Positions 46,820-60,343 of a stretch of DNA of 64,000 nt are shown here, in pieces (the first letter of the stretch is position 1; every line of letters starts with the position of its first letter). Under the pieces are notes generated by a model, which was not told the DNA's origin, searched no databases, and worked only from the letters and a program-made list of their open reading frames with translations. The position numbers and the translations under genes are program-made. This DNA is from Eutrigla gurnardus (taxonomy: Eukaryota > Chordata > Actinopteri > Perciformes > Triglidae): the NCBI GenBank assembly GCA_963514095.1, contig OY741271.1, positions 6,967,976-7,031,975 of the forward strand, in the 5' to 3' direction.

Positions 46820-48583
46820 CCGCCCCTGTGGCTTCCTGCAGTATACACTCAGCACCACAGAGGGGCAGCAGAGAGCTGGACACTGAGCAGGGATTGGGAT
46901 CTTTTTTCACCGAGGACTGTTGTTTAAATGCAAACGAATTTTGCAGGCTCTTGTGTAGAAAGACTTTGATTGTGTGTGTGTTTGCAATGTGCAAACCTGC
47001 AACGCCTGATGTATTTTAATATGTTCACTGTGCCCATTGCTTGTTTTCATTATCCATTATTCTGATGATTTTTTTAAGGGCTGAAACCATTTGAAAAATA
47101 TATTGGCAACAATGTTTTGAATTAATTAGCAAATTCAAGCATATTTTAAACAAAACTGCTTAAATAAATATATTTATACAATTCTCTAGTTCCAGTTTAT
47201 ACAAAATGGGAATTTGTTGGTTTGTTTAGCGTTCTCTGATATATTAAACAGGTCCAAAAAAAAGTTTAGAACAAAGTAAAATATGGTCATTCGAGTTCTA
47301 AAAATTCTGATATGTTATAGATATGACACTACATCAGTTTTAAGGTTTTCTTGTGTCCGACCAACAGACCAAAACTCAAATATAAAACTTGCATTTTAGA
47401 GGATTTGCTAAAACAGTACTATTAAAAACACTTGGGAAAAAGGGAAATTCAACAACAACGTGATATAAATGTGATATTACATCTGCTGATGAAGATCATG
47501 TGATTAAAAGCTACGCAAAGGGAGCTAGTAAAGAGACCCTGAATCAGATTGTTTTGTCTCTTATTTAATTGGTGCTGGAAGAAATCAAAGTAGAACAAAT
47601 GCAATAAATGTTGAGTCATGACAACCTCAGTACACCAGCAGTCACGTACAAATTAATTCATAAAGCATTAAACATAGCCACATTGCCAGAACAAATGTGT
47701 TGATAAACTCAATACCCATCAACAATATTAAGCTGTGGCCACAAAGGGGCAGCAAAGTCATAGTCAGTATTTAAAGAGCGTCTTCCTTTCTTTCTAGTAA
47801 CGTTTTTTTCCCACTCATCAATCACAATGCAGTTGCTCTCCTGGAGCATATTCTCCTGCAGTATTTCAAAAGTTCTGCAATCTTTTCTTGGTTATCAACT
47901 GGAACCAGCCAAACTGATGACATGAATCTTCTCTTGCCTTAGCATGAATAAAACAATGGTAGCCGTCATCATTCCACCAAGGAGCTTTGTTCACACTTTT
48001 GTGCTTGTGTGGCATCCCAATCCCCAGGTTAAGAACATCTGCTTAAGATATAAATGTGATAAAGGAATTATGAACAACTCACACATATAACAACGATTAA
48101 AACAAATTTTGTGTCCTTTTGTGCCCCAATCAAGTTTCACAGCACATTTTGTTTTTCCTGGTCTAAAACCATATTACAGTTACCCTCGATTAAAAACTAA
48201 AAAACTGTAAAAGCATCCATAAATGTTTTATGGCCTATGGAAATACTTCTAAAGTGTTTCCAGTTATTTTGTCTTCTTTCCATCTTTGTTTCTGTCAGGT
48301 GACAGCTGAGACCACCTGTTTTAGTGCCAGTCTTGTAGAACAGCGCTTATCACTAAATCCATCTCCCACGCCCAAACTAGTCCAAACTATTGAAAACTTG
48401 TTGACTAACCTGATCTAAATAGACATCGCTGCACATATGAATAATCCTCTGTATGCTTCTTCTTGTATTCTGCCTGTTTACACCATTTAATGTGCAATAT
48501 GATTATGACAAGTGGTTTTCAGGACATGTTTGATTAATGTGAGTTTATGTGCCTGAAGAAAAGTGCTCCTCGGATATACATTA

Positions 48584-48585
<2 letters not shown>
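46820..48585. other. ptk6 3' UTR and downstream sequence
   Basis: Likely 3' UTR up to the AATAAA at 47163, then AT-rich unique sequence. No gene was recognised. Confidence 0.6.
47163..47168 (+). terminator. candidate ptk6 poly(A) signal (AATAAA)
   Basis: The first canonical AATAAA after the ptk6 stop, about 345 nt downstream in AT-rich DNA. The assignment is by position only. Confidence 0.4.
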
Positions 48586-48621
<36 letters not shown>

Positions 48622-48672
48622 TGTGTGTGTGTGTGAGTGTGTGTGTGCGTGCATGTGCCTGTGTGTGTGTTT
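48586..48672. repeat. (TG)n microsatellite
   Basis: About 85 bp of TG/GT with ATG and GAG interruptions, downstream of ptk6. Confidence 0.9.
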
Positions 48673-48798
48673 CCCCCTCCGGGTTTTAAATTCCCTCCTG
48701 TTCACATTTGTTGTAAGTTGAAGTAAGTTGTTTATGACATTTCCTGAATCTTTTGCAGAGTAAAATCATATAGATATTAAGGGAGATGGCTGGTTGGT

Positions 48799-48800
48799 GA

Positions 48801-48851
<51 letters not shown>

Positions 48852-48878
48852 GAAGGAAGGAAGGAAGGAAGGAAGGAA

Positions 48879-48935
<57 letters not shown>

Positions 48936-48988
48936 GAAGAAAGAAAGAAAGAAAGAAAGAAAGGAAGGAAGGAAGGAAGGAAGGAAGG
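48799..48988. repeat. homopurine (GAAA)n / (GGAA)n block
   Basis: About 190 bp made only of purines on the + strand: (GAAA)n, then (GGAA)n, then (GAAA)n with one GGAA, then (GGAA)n. Every open frame here (KERK or FLSF repeats) is an artefact. Confidence 0.95.
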
Positions 48989-49675
48989 TAGGAATAAATG
49001 TGAGAAGGAAATAAAGAAAGGAATGAAGGAAGTACACATGTGTAGTAGCCTACAGTTTTGGTTCTTTTCACAGTAACAACATCTGTCTATAAGACTTCCT
49101 TGTGTAAAACGTTGTAATTGTTACCTGCTATAATCAAGGAATAAAAAGAAATCGAAGTGCATTTATTTAATTTCACATTCGTCTTTGAAAGAAAAACAAG
49201 ATTCATTTTTGGTCAAATATACTAGAAATTGGAACAGTAGAAAGAAAGAGAACATGACAAATGTGTTTTGTTTGTTGTCAGTCACTCATTCTGGTAATAT
49301 ACTGTATATGTGAGCTTAAGTGTGATATTGATTACTTTTTAAATTGCCATTGTAAATACCCAAAGCCCAGGGATGGCACAAATGCCAAAGAGATGCAGTT
49401 TACAACAATATTAAAGACACAAAAGCAGCAAATAGTTATATGTATTATTTATTTGTCCTTCACAATGACCTCTCTTATGTCATCCCAGTGATGATGCAGC
49501 GTTTTTAGAAAGCAGGCTACACAAATGCCCAAAACAACTCACTATATACCTAAAACCACAAGTTGGGCTAGCATGTGCCGATGTGACGCATCAAGGGTGT
49601 GTCAAGCCCAACTGTGAAAGTCTTCTAGGTCAGTGTCAGGACAAGCTGGTGCAACGAAACGCTATATGTGTGGGA

Positions 49676-49683
49676 GTGTGTGT

Positions 49684-49740
<57 letters not shown>
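49676..49740. repeat. (TG)n microsatellite
   Basis: TG repeat followed by TATATATA. Confidence 0.9.
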
Positions 49741-49742
<2 letters not shown>

Positions 49743-51214
49743 ATATATATATGACTCCTGCAGAGTCATGTTGCCCTGCTAACCCAATTCAGCTATATGA
49801 ATGTTGCGACAGTCAGAAATAGGGTCAGACCCTCAGTGTAGTCCCAGGTGGCCCCTGTGACCTCAACAGGAAATCTCTTCTGATCTCCTGAGCAAAAGGA
49901 GATGTTTTTCCTTCAGGGCTTTCTGTCAGAAAAGATTTATTTCAACCCCAAACATGATATTTTCCTTAACCTAACCAAGGTTGCTTAAACCTAAGCAGAT
50001 AAAGGGTTTTCTAAAAACAGACTTCCCTCATGTGCGTCTCCTGAACTAGGCCATGTGCCTTTTCACCTCAAAGTACAAGACTGATAGCAAACAGTTGATG
50101 TTGATCAAGTAATCACATCAGTCAAACTATAGCAAAGACATCTTGATGTTGTAATATTTACTCTGTTTCTCTTGCTTTGCTTTTAAATAGATGGCATCAG
50201 ATTACAGGACATTTGGCAGGTATAGTTCCTAAATCCACACAAAGTCTGACCCACATTCTGTGACCATGCTCCCTCCCAACCTCCCAATGGGCAAATTTCC
50301 AAAACATTGTTTTTATATCATCCAGTTGAGCCGGCTTTTCCGCAGCTGTGTTGAACTCGGTCACCCTGAAACGGCATTCAGGCACCCCAGCCATTCTCAG
50401 TAAAGACACGTGGTTAATTATACAGTACACAAAAGCAAAAAAGTCAGCTTAATATTGTGTCCCAACTCTTTACTATTGTAACTGAGAATGAGTCACAGTG
50501 AAGAAAAAGTTTGAATTTGATTGTGAGGCACAATCTGAAGTTATAAGGAGCATATGCTTTCTATAGGTCTATTTGTAGGTGGATTTATTGGCATTTATCT
50601 GCAATAGATCATTGGAGATATCACCATATCGGGACAATCGGAGTTGGACACTGGGCGATAATGTGCTTGTGCTCGTGCATGAGCAACTGTACCATGCCAA
50701 AGCACACCTCTTCCAACCGTGCCAGGGCCAAAGAAGTGTTCCATGCTTGAGCACTCACACTAGTCAAACAAACTGGGGGGCCAACGTGCTTGAGCACGGT
50801 ACGGATTGCCTAGTGAGTGCGCCATAACTTAAAAGTTTAAAAAGCCAGTCAATAGATGTATGCTAAGTTCGACCCTTGAAGGGAGACTGGTCAATCGTAG
50901 CATAGGGTTGTCTAGATCCAACAAATCTTGCTCTGCTCTATAGAAGTCAATCGTTTCAGATTTTCTTCATTTTCAGGCTGGTTTTGGATTTCAAGCTAAG
51001 GATGGTTACTGAGGCATGTGCATATACGATAGGTTCTAAAATGTTTCTAACATTAGCAGAGTATGTTTGCACATTAACTAGCATTCACACTTTTGTGCTA
51101 AGCTAGCTACTGAAGGGATACCGAATGTAAAGTTTGTCTCCAGGACGAATTCGGAAAACAAACTGAAAAATGCTATATTTTGCTTTTGCTTTAGGTATTA
51201 CTGCAGTAAGTTAG
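49741..51214. other. no supported gene
   Basis: Unassigned sequence. CGTGCTTGAGCACGGTACGG near 50785 looks like part of an old inverted-repeat element, but the borders are unclear. Confidence 0.45.
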
Positions 51215-51600
51215 GGCAAGACTTTAGATTTAATTGTCCCCAGGGGTAAATTAATACCCAATGCACTGTACGCAATAATACATCAGCACAATAGTCACAG
51301 CATACAATGACGGACCACAGTACACACGCAGGTCTATTCAGCAAATTGTTTAGGGAGTCTATGGCTGCAGGGATCAGGCTTTTCCCAAAGTAAGCCCTCT
51401 GCACCTCTATGCTCTTTTACCAGGAGGGAAGTAGGGTGGTGGTGATTGCGTGGGAGTCCTGTATGTTGATGTTGCAATGCAAGCAATAGCCTGTTGTTTA
51501 GCTCTGAAAGGTCTTCGGTTTGAGTTTGGCACAGTTAGTAACGTTGTAATGTTAGAATACAGTAGGATGGGCTGAAGAATGCTCCAGCAGAACAACAGGA
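51215..51600 (-). mobile_element. possible LINE 3' region remnant
   Basis: On the minus strand, TTTACCCCTGGGGACAATTA near 51255-51236 resembles 3' ends of teleost L2/Rex1-type LINEs. The preceding sequence has a few coding-like but broken frames. No intact motif was found. Confidence 0.3.
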
Positions 51601-51800
51601 GGAGATGGTGATGAATTAGATGGTCGCTCCTTGTTTGGATGTCATCATTGTGTTTGTAGAAGCTGAGTTTTTTGTTATTTTATTCAACAATGTATTTAAT
51701 GCCGGAGAACAAAACGTTAAAATCTCTTAAGCTTGTGACAACCACAGACCTACCTTTTGTATTTCTTGTACACTTAACTGCAAAGAAACTACTATTAATA

Positions 51801-52277
51801 AGGGGTGGGGGAAAAAATCTATTCCCATATTAGATTTTCAAAATCGATATTTATTCATTTTTATGGTACAGTAGAGCAGACAGCGATCATATCCTTTCCA
51901 GCAAAAACAGTGAAGGGCCGGCAAGAGTCACCAAGAGCTGATGAGAGCTGGGAGCATTGAGAGTCGCAGAGAGCGGAAAATCACAAATTACTCATCTTGC
52001 CTGGCACCACAAGGAGAAAAAACAGAGCAAGCCAAACTACCAGCAGCAGCAGGCCAACAGATGTAGCATTTTACATAAAAAGAATCCCTCTGTTCTACAG
52101 GACTGACATTTTTTGACATTTTTGGAAATGTGACTCATGATATATTGTCTCTTGAAGAGTATATTTCAACTTTTGTTTTTGTTTAAAAAAACAAAATATC
52201 AACACTATCGAATTACAATACTTACCCAAGTATCGTAATAAAATGGAATCATGACAAAAGCACATTGTCCCACCCCT
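51801..52277. mobile_element. possible MITE with AGGGGTGGG termini
   Basis: It starts AGGGGTGGGGGAAAAAAT and ends CATTGTCCCACCCCT, so the ends are roughly inverted (AGGGGTGGGACAATG). There is an AATCGATA-rich subterminal region. No exact target duplication is seen. Confidence 0.45.
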
Positions 52278-52808
52278 ACTTTTAAGACTAATACTGTATT
52301 AAGCAAAAGTATATTGTGTTAGGCACTGAGAGCAAGTAATCCCTGTCCGTCAGATATGTACGGATATGTATGTATGGCAAGGTATGCTGTAGTTGCATAC
52401 CTTGCCTGTAATGGTAAAGTCTGCCCCTGGTGTTTATTCTGTGTCTACAGCGTTTGTGACTGTCGTGACACTAGCTGTAAGCAGTTATATAAGGCACCAC
52501 ATGAGTCCATACAATAGCAGAAGTAACTTTTTGCCACGTTGGTCATGCAGACTAACTCTGTTTCTTATACTACAGTATACAGAGGTAAATTAGGAGTCAG
52601 GTAAAGTTTGCAACAACCGGTTTGTCTCCTCAAATCGTATTTCTGTTCCTGGTGACTCATAGTCACCAACCAACTAATCAAACAGAGCATTCAATGTGGG
52701 ATTATTCTGCAAAATCCTGCATTTCCATGACAATACTTTTGAATGTTCAATCAACATTTTTCAGTTGAATTTTAAAATATGGCATGTGGCCAGGATCAGA
52801 TCTACAGG

Positions 52809-53247
52809 CAGTGGCAGAAGAAGTATTCAAATTCTTTACATACAAATTTACTGAAACCACACTATAAAAAAACACTGTAACAATACACCACAACTAACTT
52901 TAGTAAGTATATTATTTCATAAGATCACCACACTGCATTGCTCTCCTGTGAGAATGATACATCCCTATAGTCAACTTCATGAGCTCCACAAAACAGCCCT
53001 GTTTCAATTTACCGGCTAATCCAAGAAGCTTTCCAATGTAGAAGCAAATTTAGAAGTAAGATCATTTTCTCAACAAGTAAAGGAACAATTCATCACAAAC
53101 ATCCAACATCAACACATCTGGAGATACATGGTTTTCACTGGACAGGAAGGGGATGGAAAGCTGTAATCTGAAAAGTAACTAAAGCTGTCAGAGATGTAGT
53201 GGAGTAAAAAAATGTGTGTAAACTTACTTTGTTACATTCCACCACTG
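52809..53247. mobile_element. CAGTGG-type MITE copy 3
   Basis: It starts CAGTGGCAGAAGAAGTATTC and ends TTTGTTACATTCCACCACTG, matching the termini of the copies at 41755 and 42117. It has no coding content. Confidence 0.5.
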
Positions 53248-54989
53248 GGTTTATGAAAAGAAAACTTCATAATCATATTAACAGGCCAACAGATGAGATG
53301 TGAATATTTGTACATTTCCATTAATTTCCATCAAAATTTGTCACTGTGTGTTTTCTCCATTTCCCTTGAAATGAATAGCTTGTCAGACTGATCAGAAGCA
53401 ACACTTCGCAGAACTGACATGGAATTACAGTTAGAGAGATTGTTAAAGCAGGAAAGTTTTCTCCTCCTCCGCTCAGCTTGTTTTCCCCACTCCAGCTTCC
53501 AGTCACCTTTATGCAGAGTGACCTTAACTCACCGGTGACGTCAGAGAGAGCACAACCCAACGCAGAATTCCTGTGCATCATTTCATGGGGTGTTCTGTGT
53601 ATCGTCTGCATGCAGCAATGACACACACTTTAAACTGGGTATTGTAGTTTGATTGCAGTAGAAATACATGTTCTTTTTTTGAGTAAGAAGAACATAAATG
53701 CTTTGCAAGAGTGAAAATAAACGTACTGTGCAATATTAAATGCTGAGTGAAAATTGCAGAAAAAGGATTGCCAACATTTCCAGAAGAGATGTTGCATCGA
53801 CCTACATGTAAACAAATAAAACACTTCAGCAAAGCTGTTGGAAAACATCCTGTAACTTTAGGTATAGTCAATAAAAACAATTATATATAACTATACATAT
53901 TTTCACATTTAACAATGTGATTCAATACATAAAAGCTCAACATTTTGAGAAAATAGCTTCTGGATCTCACCTGGTATGAGATGTGCAGACGATAAAAAGC
54001 AGCAAGGTTTCTTTGAATTATATCTATGATTTCAACATAGATGTAGTAATATCAAGGGGAAAATAGGGTGCGTCGTCTGGACTCAAAAACTGAATGAGAC
54101 TATTATTATAAATGATTCAATTAAATTCAAACAACTTTATTTATCCCATGAGGGGCAATTGATTTTGAGCAGCTGCAGGTTGTCTCATACATACACACAT
54201 CAAACAAAGAGATAGATACACCAAGGAGCATTAGGTGGAATTAATGAGTTAAAAAAACAAATGCATCATATAAGAACCTGAGGGCAACACAACAAATTCA
54301 CCTGCAAAAATGTGACCTGGGGAGGCCAAGATACTCTGCTTTTCAGAGGATTTGTTGATTGCAGAAGGAACTCAAAGAAGCAGCTCTGCTAAGAAAAGTA
54401 GGCTAAAGCAAGTACACTTATTTGCCATGTTTACTCTACAGAGGAGGGGCTGTACAGCCCACAAAAAAGCATGTAAAGCATGTTTAAGCCTTTGTGATTA
54501 TGTGCACAGATATACTGTTTGATGTAGCACAAGGCAAAGTGCACGCTAGGTTATGTAATTTCAAGCTTGTTTTTTATAAAGTCCCTGCTCCTTAAGACCG
54601 TATCGCTCTGCTGTCTGCTGACAGGGCAAATCTATTTGACATGCGTGTTTAATAGCACTCAGGATTGATATTAACTTGTGGTTTCACAGGGTGCAGGGCA
54701 AAGTCTGATATCACTAGGGAGTGTTGTTAGAACAACAAGCAAAAATCTGCCCACACCAAATATACTGTAGCCGGTGTACTCAGAATACTATTCTTTCATC
54801 GCGTGGTGTTTTTACTTTAGTTTAATACTTTGGGCATGTGTACACAACGACGCCCTGTCTGCCTGTTTCCTGAAAACCTGCAGAAATTGCATCTAAATAA
54901 TAGTCAGATTAGGTTTAAAATGAAGGGAACCTGATCGTCTCCATGAACGTCTCCACCAGGTTCACTTTCTCCACATTGGTCTAACTGAG
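53248..54989. other. no supported gene
   Basis: Two overlapping minus-strand open frames near 53321-53880 carry no motif. One short LINE tail lies at 54115-54180. Otherwise nothing was seen. Confidence 0.5.
54115..54180 (-). mobile_element. short LINE 3'-tail remnant
   Basis: The minus strand reads GCCCCTCATGGGATAAATAA AGTTG followed by TTGAAT-like repeats, resembling the 3' end of teleost L2/Rex1-type LINEs. Only the tail is recognisable. Confidence 0.35.
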
Positions 54990-55013
54990 AAACACACACA
55001 CACACACACACAC
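54990..55013. repeat. (CA)n microsatellite
   Basis: Twelve CA units. Confidence 0.85.
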
Positions 55014-55209
55014 AGTAACATAAGTGTAGGGTATATATAAAACATATTTTAAGATTCTCTGATTGCCTGTTTTATTGTGTGGTGTAGCTCAGGGGTTTCT
55101 GTGAACATAAACTGATTCGGTGAAGGAAGGTTAAGCCTTGGATTCAGTTGGTGAATACGTTGTTGTTCAGGTTTCTCCACAGTGTAAACAGGGATCTGGT
55201 CCATGTTAA

Positions 55210-55735
55210 TGTATTCAGCTATACTTACTTACTTAGGTCTTTCTATTGAACATAGGCTATTGCTGAATTGCTTCCACCCTCGCCAGCCCTCCTTCTTGAA
55301 CTCTTGCTCTGTGCTTCTTCTTCCAGGTGTTTTTGGGACGACCTCTCCCCCGTTTGCCCTGTGGGTTCCATGTCAGTGCATGCTTGGTTATTGCTGTGTT
55401 GTTGGGGGTTTTTTTGTGTGACCAATCCAGATCCACTTTCTCCTTTTCATCTGTACTTCTATTGGTTCCTGGTTGGTGCGTTCCCACAGGCTGATGTTGT
55501 TGATTGTGTTTGGCCAGAAGATCCCAAGGATGCGTCTAAGGCAGTGGTTCATGAATGTCTGCATTCAGCTACAGCCCTGTTTATTTCTGTGTTTCTGGTA
55601 CCTGCACCATATTTTCATAGCTGATCAAATAGCGTTGTACGGGCAAGCCGCCAATGTTTCTGTCTCGTTGCTGGTTGACTTTTCTCAGCTTCAATCTAGG
55701 ACTTTAAGAGAAACATAACACTTTCCAGACAAACA
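55210..55735 (-). mobile_element. LINE reverse-transcriptase C-terminal remnant (different family)
   Basis: On the minus strand, fragments in shifting frames read INNISLWERTNQEPIEVQMK, then RKWIGHTKKPP, then ALTWNPQGKRGRGRPKNTWK. This is the conserved C-terminal signature of a widespread endonuclease-reverse-transcriptase LINE. It differs from the RTE-like copy at 37331. Frameshifts and stops make it inactive. Confidence 0.7.
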
Positions 55736-57764
55736 TAATTGTGTTTAAATTAACACTGTCTCGTAGTGTTGGATGGCAGGGCTGATAATGTTTGCCGAGC
55801 TCCGCCATCAATGTTTGGCAAAAGCAGTAGCTATGAGAGGGACTTTTAATTACTCACTTATACAGTTACGCTCTAACGGTTTGACACTTTTAGACCAAGA
55901 AAAGAGGGATGGCAGTCAGCGTCACGACTGACAAATAATAATTATGAAAGAAAAAATAAAACAAAGCTCAGTCAAACCATACAAAACAATAAGCACACAG
56001 CAAAATAGCAAAAAACTCTGGAATACACTTTGACTGGAAAATATATATGAACGGGTGATTATCCTCCTCCTGTCCAGACTCCAGAGATGAGATGAACACG
56101 CCGACACAAGTTGGCTATCACAACCTGGACTTACACGGAGCGATGCCGATGGTGACACATTTCCACTTCTCCTCTGACTGACGACTCTCGCAGCTGTGTG
56201 GCATCGTAGTATTAGTACTTACAATTGGTTTCACACTACGTGGGGTTGTTTTTGATTGGATGGATAATTGGGAGATCGTGGGTGTGTTAACTGTGGAAAC
56301 ATGAATGAACTCCTGACAAGTGGTGTCATTAAGATGTCTGATTGCTACAATGCAGTGTACTATATAAGTTGGGGGCTTTTATTGTGAAAGGTAAAAATGG
56401 AAGGAGTGCATCTGGTATGCGCTGCCTTTGTCAAGGTTGGAAGGAGAAATAAAGTTTGCCATCCTGGGTTTACAGTATACAGTACGTATGTATTGAATGT
56501 GTCCATTCCACAAAACGTGACCGGTTGATTTATGATGAAAAATGCGTCACTTTTTATAGCATACATAATAGACTGGTGCAGCAATGAGTCTTAAAACCCT
56601 ACATGTACCATACTCAAGAGTTTGTATTTTTGCATTTCCAGTTCCCATCATTGACACAATTTTTTTGTTTTTACAGTCAATGTTTTCACTTCTGGTCGAA
56701 GTAAATGTCATAGACTTGTGTTTGCCGCAAGGCTTGTTTTTTTTGTTGTTTTTTTTCAATAATCCAAAATCCAAATAAAAAGTTCCATTGGCCTCTTGTT
56801 GATGGGGTTTCCCTACAAAAATACATCATCCCTGTGACTTACTTCTGTGTGTGAGTACTTATGATGAAAACAGCTGGATTGACATTAACTGGGCAGAGGC
56901 TGTGAATAATATATTACTGATAATCCCAGGATAGTAGAAAAATCTGCACTGTCATGATGGAAGGAATCCCTCTGCTTGATCTACATCCACCTTAAATATA
57001 GGTCACACCGGAGCTAAAAGAAGCTGTGTGTCTGTGAGGTAAAAACAACTGCTGACCTTTTTACTTGGATGCTACTTGACTCTCTGGCAAAAACACAGGC
57101 CACTCCTTTGGTGCACATGAAACCCAAAGATGCGTGGTACTTCCCCTCAGAGGGGAACCAGCAGATGTTGGGTTAATTCATGTCAGGATTCTGCAGAGCT
57201 GCAGTTTGTATCTTTGAGCCGGTTTATTAAACTGAGGGTGAAGAGCTGATTTCAGGTGGGTCTCTGCATGAGATTAGACACTGTCAAACTGTTTATCACA
57301 AGGAGAACCATTCAGTGATTCAATTAGGTTAAAGTGCATGTGCATGTGCTGACACTATTTTAAACGTTTCCTGTTTTCCTCATTCCTTAATTCGTTCTTT
57401 CATCCTTTTCTTGTTTCCTTCCTTCTTCCTTTCTCTCTTTCTATCTTCCATTATCCATTCACTCCTTCCTGCTTTATTTATTTTTACAGAGGCTCTTTCT
57501 TCCTTTCCTTTCCCCCATCCGTCTTTATTTCCTTGTTTCCCTCCTTCTGTCTTCACTCCCCTCCCTACACTTCTTCTTCCCTCTATATGTCTTTCTTAGA
57601 TCCTCTATTTCTTCTTGTCCTTTACTTCTTCCTCCTGTCTTGTGTTTTCCTTCTTTCTTTCTATTCCATTCTGTCTTTCTTTCCTGTTATGCTACAGCTG
57701 TCATTCAGTTGATGGATGCAACCATAAAAGGATTCTTTAAAAGAAAAAATGAAGTTGCCAATGC

Positions 57765-57765
<1 letters not shown>
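55736..57765. other. no supported gene
   Basis: Unassigned DNA with a TTCC/TTTC-rich polypyrimidine stretch at about 57380-57680. No coding signal was seen. Confidence 0.5.
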
Positions 57766-57846
<81 letters not shown>

Positions 57847-57868
57847 AGACAGAGAGACAGAGAGAGAC

Positions 57869-57927
<59 letters not shown>

Positions 57928-57938
57928 GAGAGAGAGAC
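57766..57938. repeat. (GA)n microsatellite with CAGAGA interruptions
   Basis: About 170 bp of GA, homopurine except for a few C. The RERERE and SLSLSL open frames over it are artefacts. Confidence 0.95.
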
Positions 57939-58109
57939 ATGGATTGAGGGAAGAAAAGAGGCGGCGCTGGGCGGGTGAGACCTTTCCCCTACTTCTTGCT
58001 GACAGACCAGCCTTGTACATGCTGAGTTGAGGTTCCCCTTACACAAGATGAAATGGGTGCATCCGTACACTGCATGTCTCACTCTATTGAATCAGATGTC
58101 TAACACCTA

Positions 58110-59130
58110 TTTTGTCCACCAAAATATCCTTTTCACAAATTTAGACCACAGCGCTTGTGACCCAGTTGTTCACAGCTGTAACAATAATTTCATCATCATT
58201 TAACTCAAGTGGAATTGACCCTTTTGCCAAATCCAGCCCAAGAATATGATTTTTAATCAGCTTTCATGCATCTTGGCATCTCCACCGGTCTCTCACATTG
58301 CTCTCGGGTGACTTTATGTTACTCCTGGTCAAAACATTAAATCAGTCTGGCTTTGTTTGATGGCTTATGACCATCCATCTTGATCACATTCCAGAGGTTT
58401 CAGAGTTCAGGTCTGGAGATTGTGCTGGCCATGACAGGGTCTTGATCGGGTGGTCCTCCATCTACACCTTGATGGACCTGGCTGTGTGACATGGAGCATT
58501 GTCCTGCTGGAAGAACCAATCCTGAGTGTTGGGGAACATTTTAAGAGCAGAGGGAAGCAGCTTTTCTTCCAGGATAATCTTGTACGGGTCTTGATTCAAG
58601 CGTCCTTCACAAAGACAAATCTACCTGATTCCAGCTTTCCTGAGGACCCCAGATCATCATCACCTCCACCTAATAACACAGTGGGTGTGAGACACTGTGG
58701 CTTGTAGGCCTCTCCAGGTCTCCGTCTAACCATTAGAGGATCAGGTGTTGGGCAAAGCTGAAATGTGGACTCAATAGAGAAGATGACCTTACTCTAGTCC
58801 TCTATGGTCCAGTCCTTATGGTTCGGCTCGTCTTTGCTTCTCATTTATGAAAGGCTTTTTTCTGGCTCTGCATGAAAGTCTTGCCTCTAGTCTCCAACTG
58901 TTCACACTTCACCCCAGCTGCCATTTCCATTCTTTTTGGAGGTCACTTGACATCCTTTATGTTTTTATTATTTTCCTTGTTAAATAAGATTTGGTTCAGG
59001 TGATGACCTAATCACAACTTCATTAACTAGGTGTGGATATGTTGGAATTCAACAGACACTGGCATTGTAATATCTGCCATACATGTAGAGATGCTAATGC
59101 AAGAAAAAAATGAAGTGGTTTCCAGAGCTG
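58110..59130 (-). pseudogene. decayed Tc1/mariner transposon (minus strand)
   Basis: The minus strand carries broken transposase pieces: ILEEKLLPSALKMFPN, then FFQQDNAPCHTARS, then KTLSWPAQSPDLN, then HKVTREQCERPVE. The right end CCAGAGCTG|TA at 59121-59132 looks like a Tc1-type terminus next to a TA target. The matching left terminus is not found. There are several stops and frameshifts, so it is inactive and older than the copy at 60994. Confidence 0.75.
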
Positions 59131-60286
59131 TATATATATAGTATATATACTATATAGTATGCTGTTATGCTTTATAATATGTCATGATAGATATGTTATG
59201 AATGCTTTAAACTATAATTACTGGGCTATAAGCAGATTATAATGCATTAAAAGCATATTAAAAATGCATTATAGACATGAGAAATTTACCAACATTTGGA
59301 TAAACTTGTTGCTTTTTAATATCACAGTTGATGCTTGAGGATAACACTAAAATGTGTGTACAGAAAAGAAGAACAAACAGAAAATGTATTCCAAGCTGGA
59401 GCAGCAAGGTTATTAACAGAGAACCATGACCCCTGGACATCAAGCTAATCTTATCAGTAAAAGTATAAACGACCAACTGCTGAAAGTCCCCAGACACTCC
59501 ACAGTCACAGATTTCAACAGCAAAACAAGTATTTTGAGTTCCTGTCGCCAGAAAAAGTCATTTTTATCTAAAGCTATCAGGGCTCCCTGAACCAGTCAGC
59601 AAAGCCAGGTTGTTGACCTTGAGTGCAGGAAAGTCACATGCCTGCCAGAAACCCACATCTCAGTATTATCTGATGATGCACAGAGAAAGATCTGATTTCT
59701 GACTCAACGAACAAACCAATACCAACAATAAAAGAACTAGTATATGTACGAAAGACACACAACCGTTTTATTTTCCTGCTCGGCATGGTACTGGCGGTTG
59801 ATGCTGCCATGCACTTCTGTGATTATGGGAGTTATGCCTTACCTTGAAAATCTGTTTTCAGTGACGTTAAAACACCATTTTGGCATGGACGAGGCCCAAA
59901 ATGCATAGAAAAGGCTACATGTACATGTGAGCCTTAGACAGTATTTCCCCGTGTGGCATGGGAAATGGCGTAATGCACATTGTGCATCACTTCCTGTTTC
60001 CAATGTGGTGCTAGAGAAGATAAACATACATCATGTTGCTGCATGTCAAATGTAGAACACACAACATGAACTTCCTGTTGCCAGTAGTTGGCGCTATGCT
60101 ATTGAGTCAGTATTTGCATGTCGGTGGTTTCATACATGTTGGTGACACGTATGAAGCGGTGTCCTATAGATTAACGAGTTGGAACTGGGAGATTCGACAG
60201 TGTAGTTCCACAGGGTTTTTCGTGGTATTTCCCCTTATTCCCTTCAGAAAGGATCTGAACAAACAAAAAGAAAGCGGAAAGCGATG

Positions 60287-60287
<1 letters not shown>
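59131..60287. other. no supported gene
   Basis: It starts with TA-rich repeats beside the decayed transposon end, followed by unassigned sequence. Confidence 0.5.

Positions 60288-60340
<53 letters not shown>
60288..60340. repeat. (CA)n microsatellite
   Basis: About 26 uninterrupted CA units. Confidence 0.95.

Positions 60341-60343
<3 letters not shown>

Noticed and set aside
48686..49071. Leu/Ser/Phe-rich membrane-like open frames
   Set aside because: They are translations of the GAAA/GGAA homopurine block.
53321..53880. Overlapping minus-strand open frames of about 100 codons
   Set aside because: No recognisable motif, no splice context, and lengths expected by chance.
57661..58082. Arg/Glu- and Ser/Leu-rich open frames
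   Set aside because: They are translations of the GA microsatellite.
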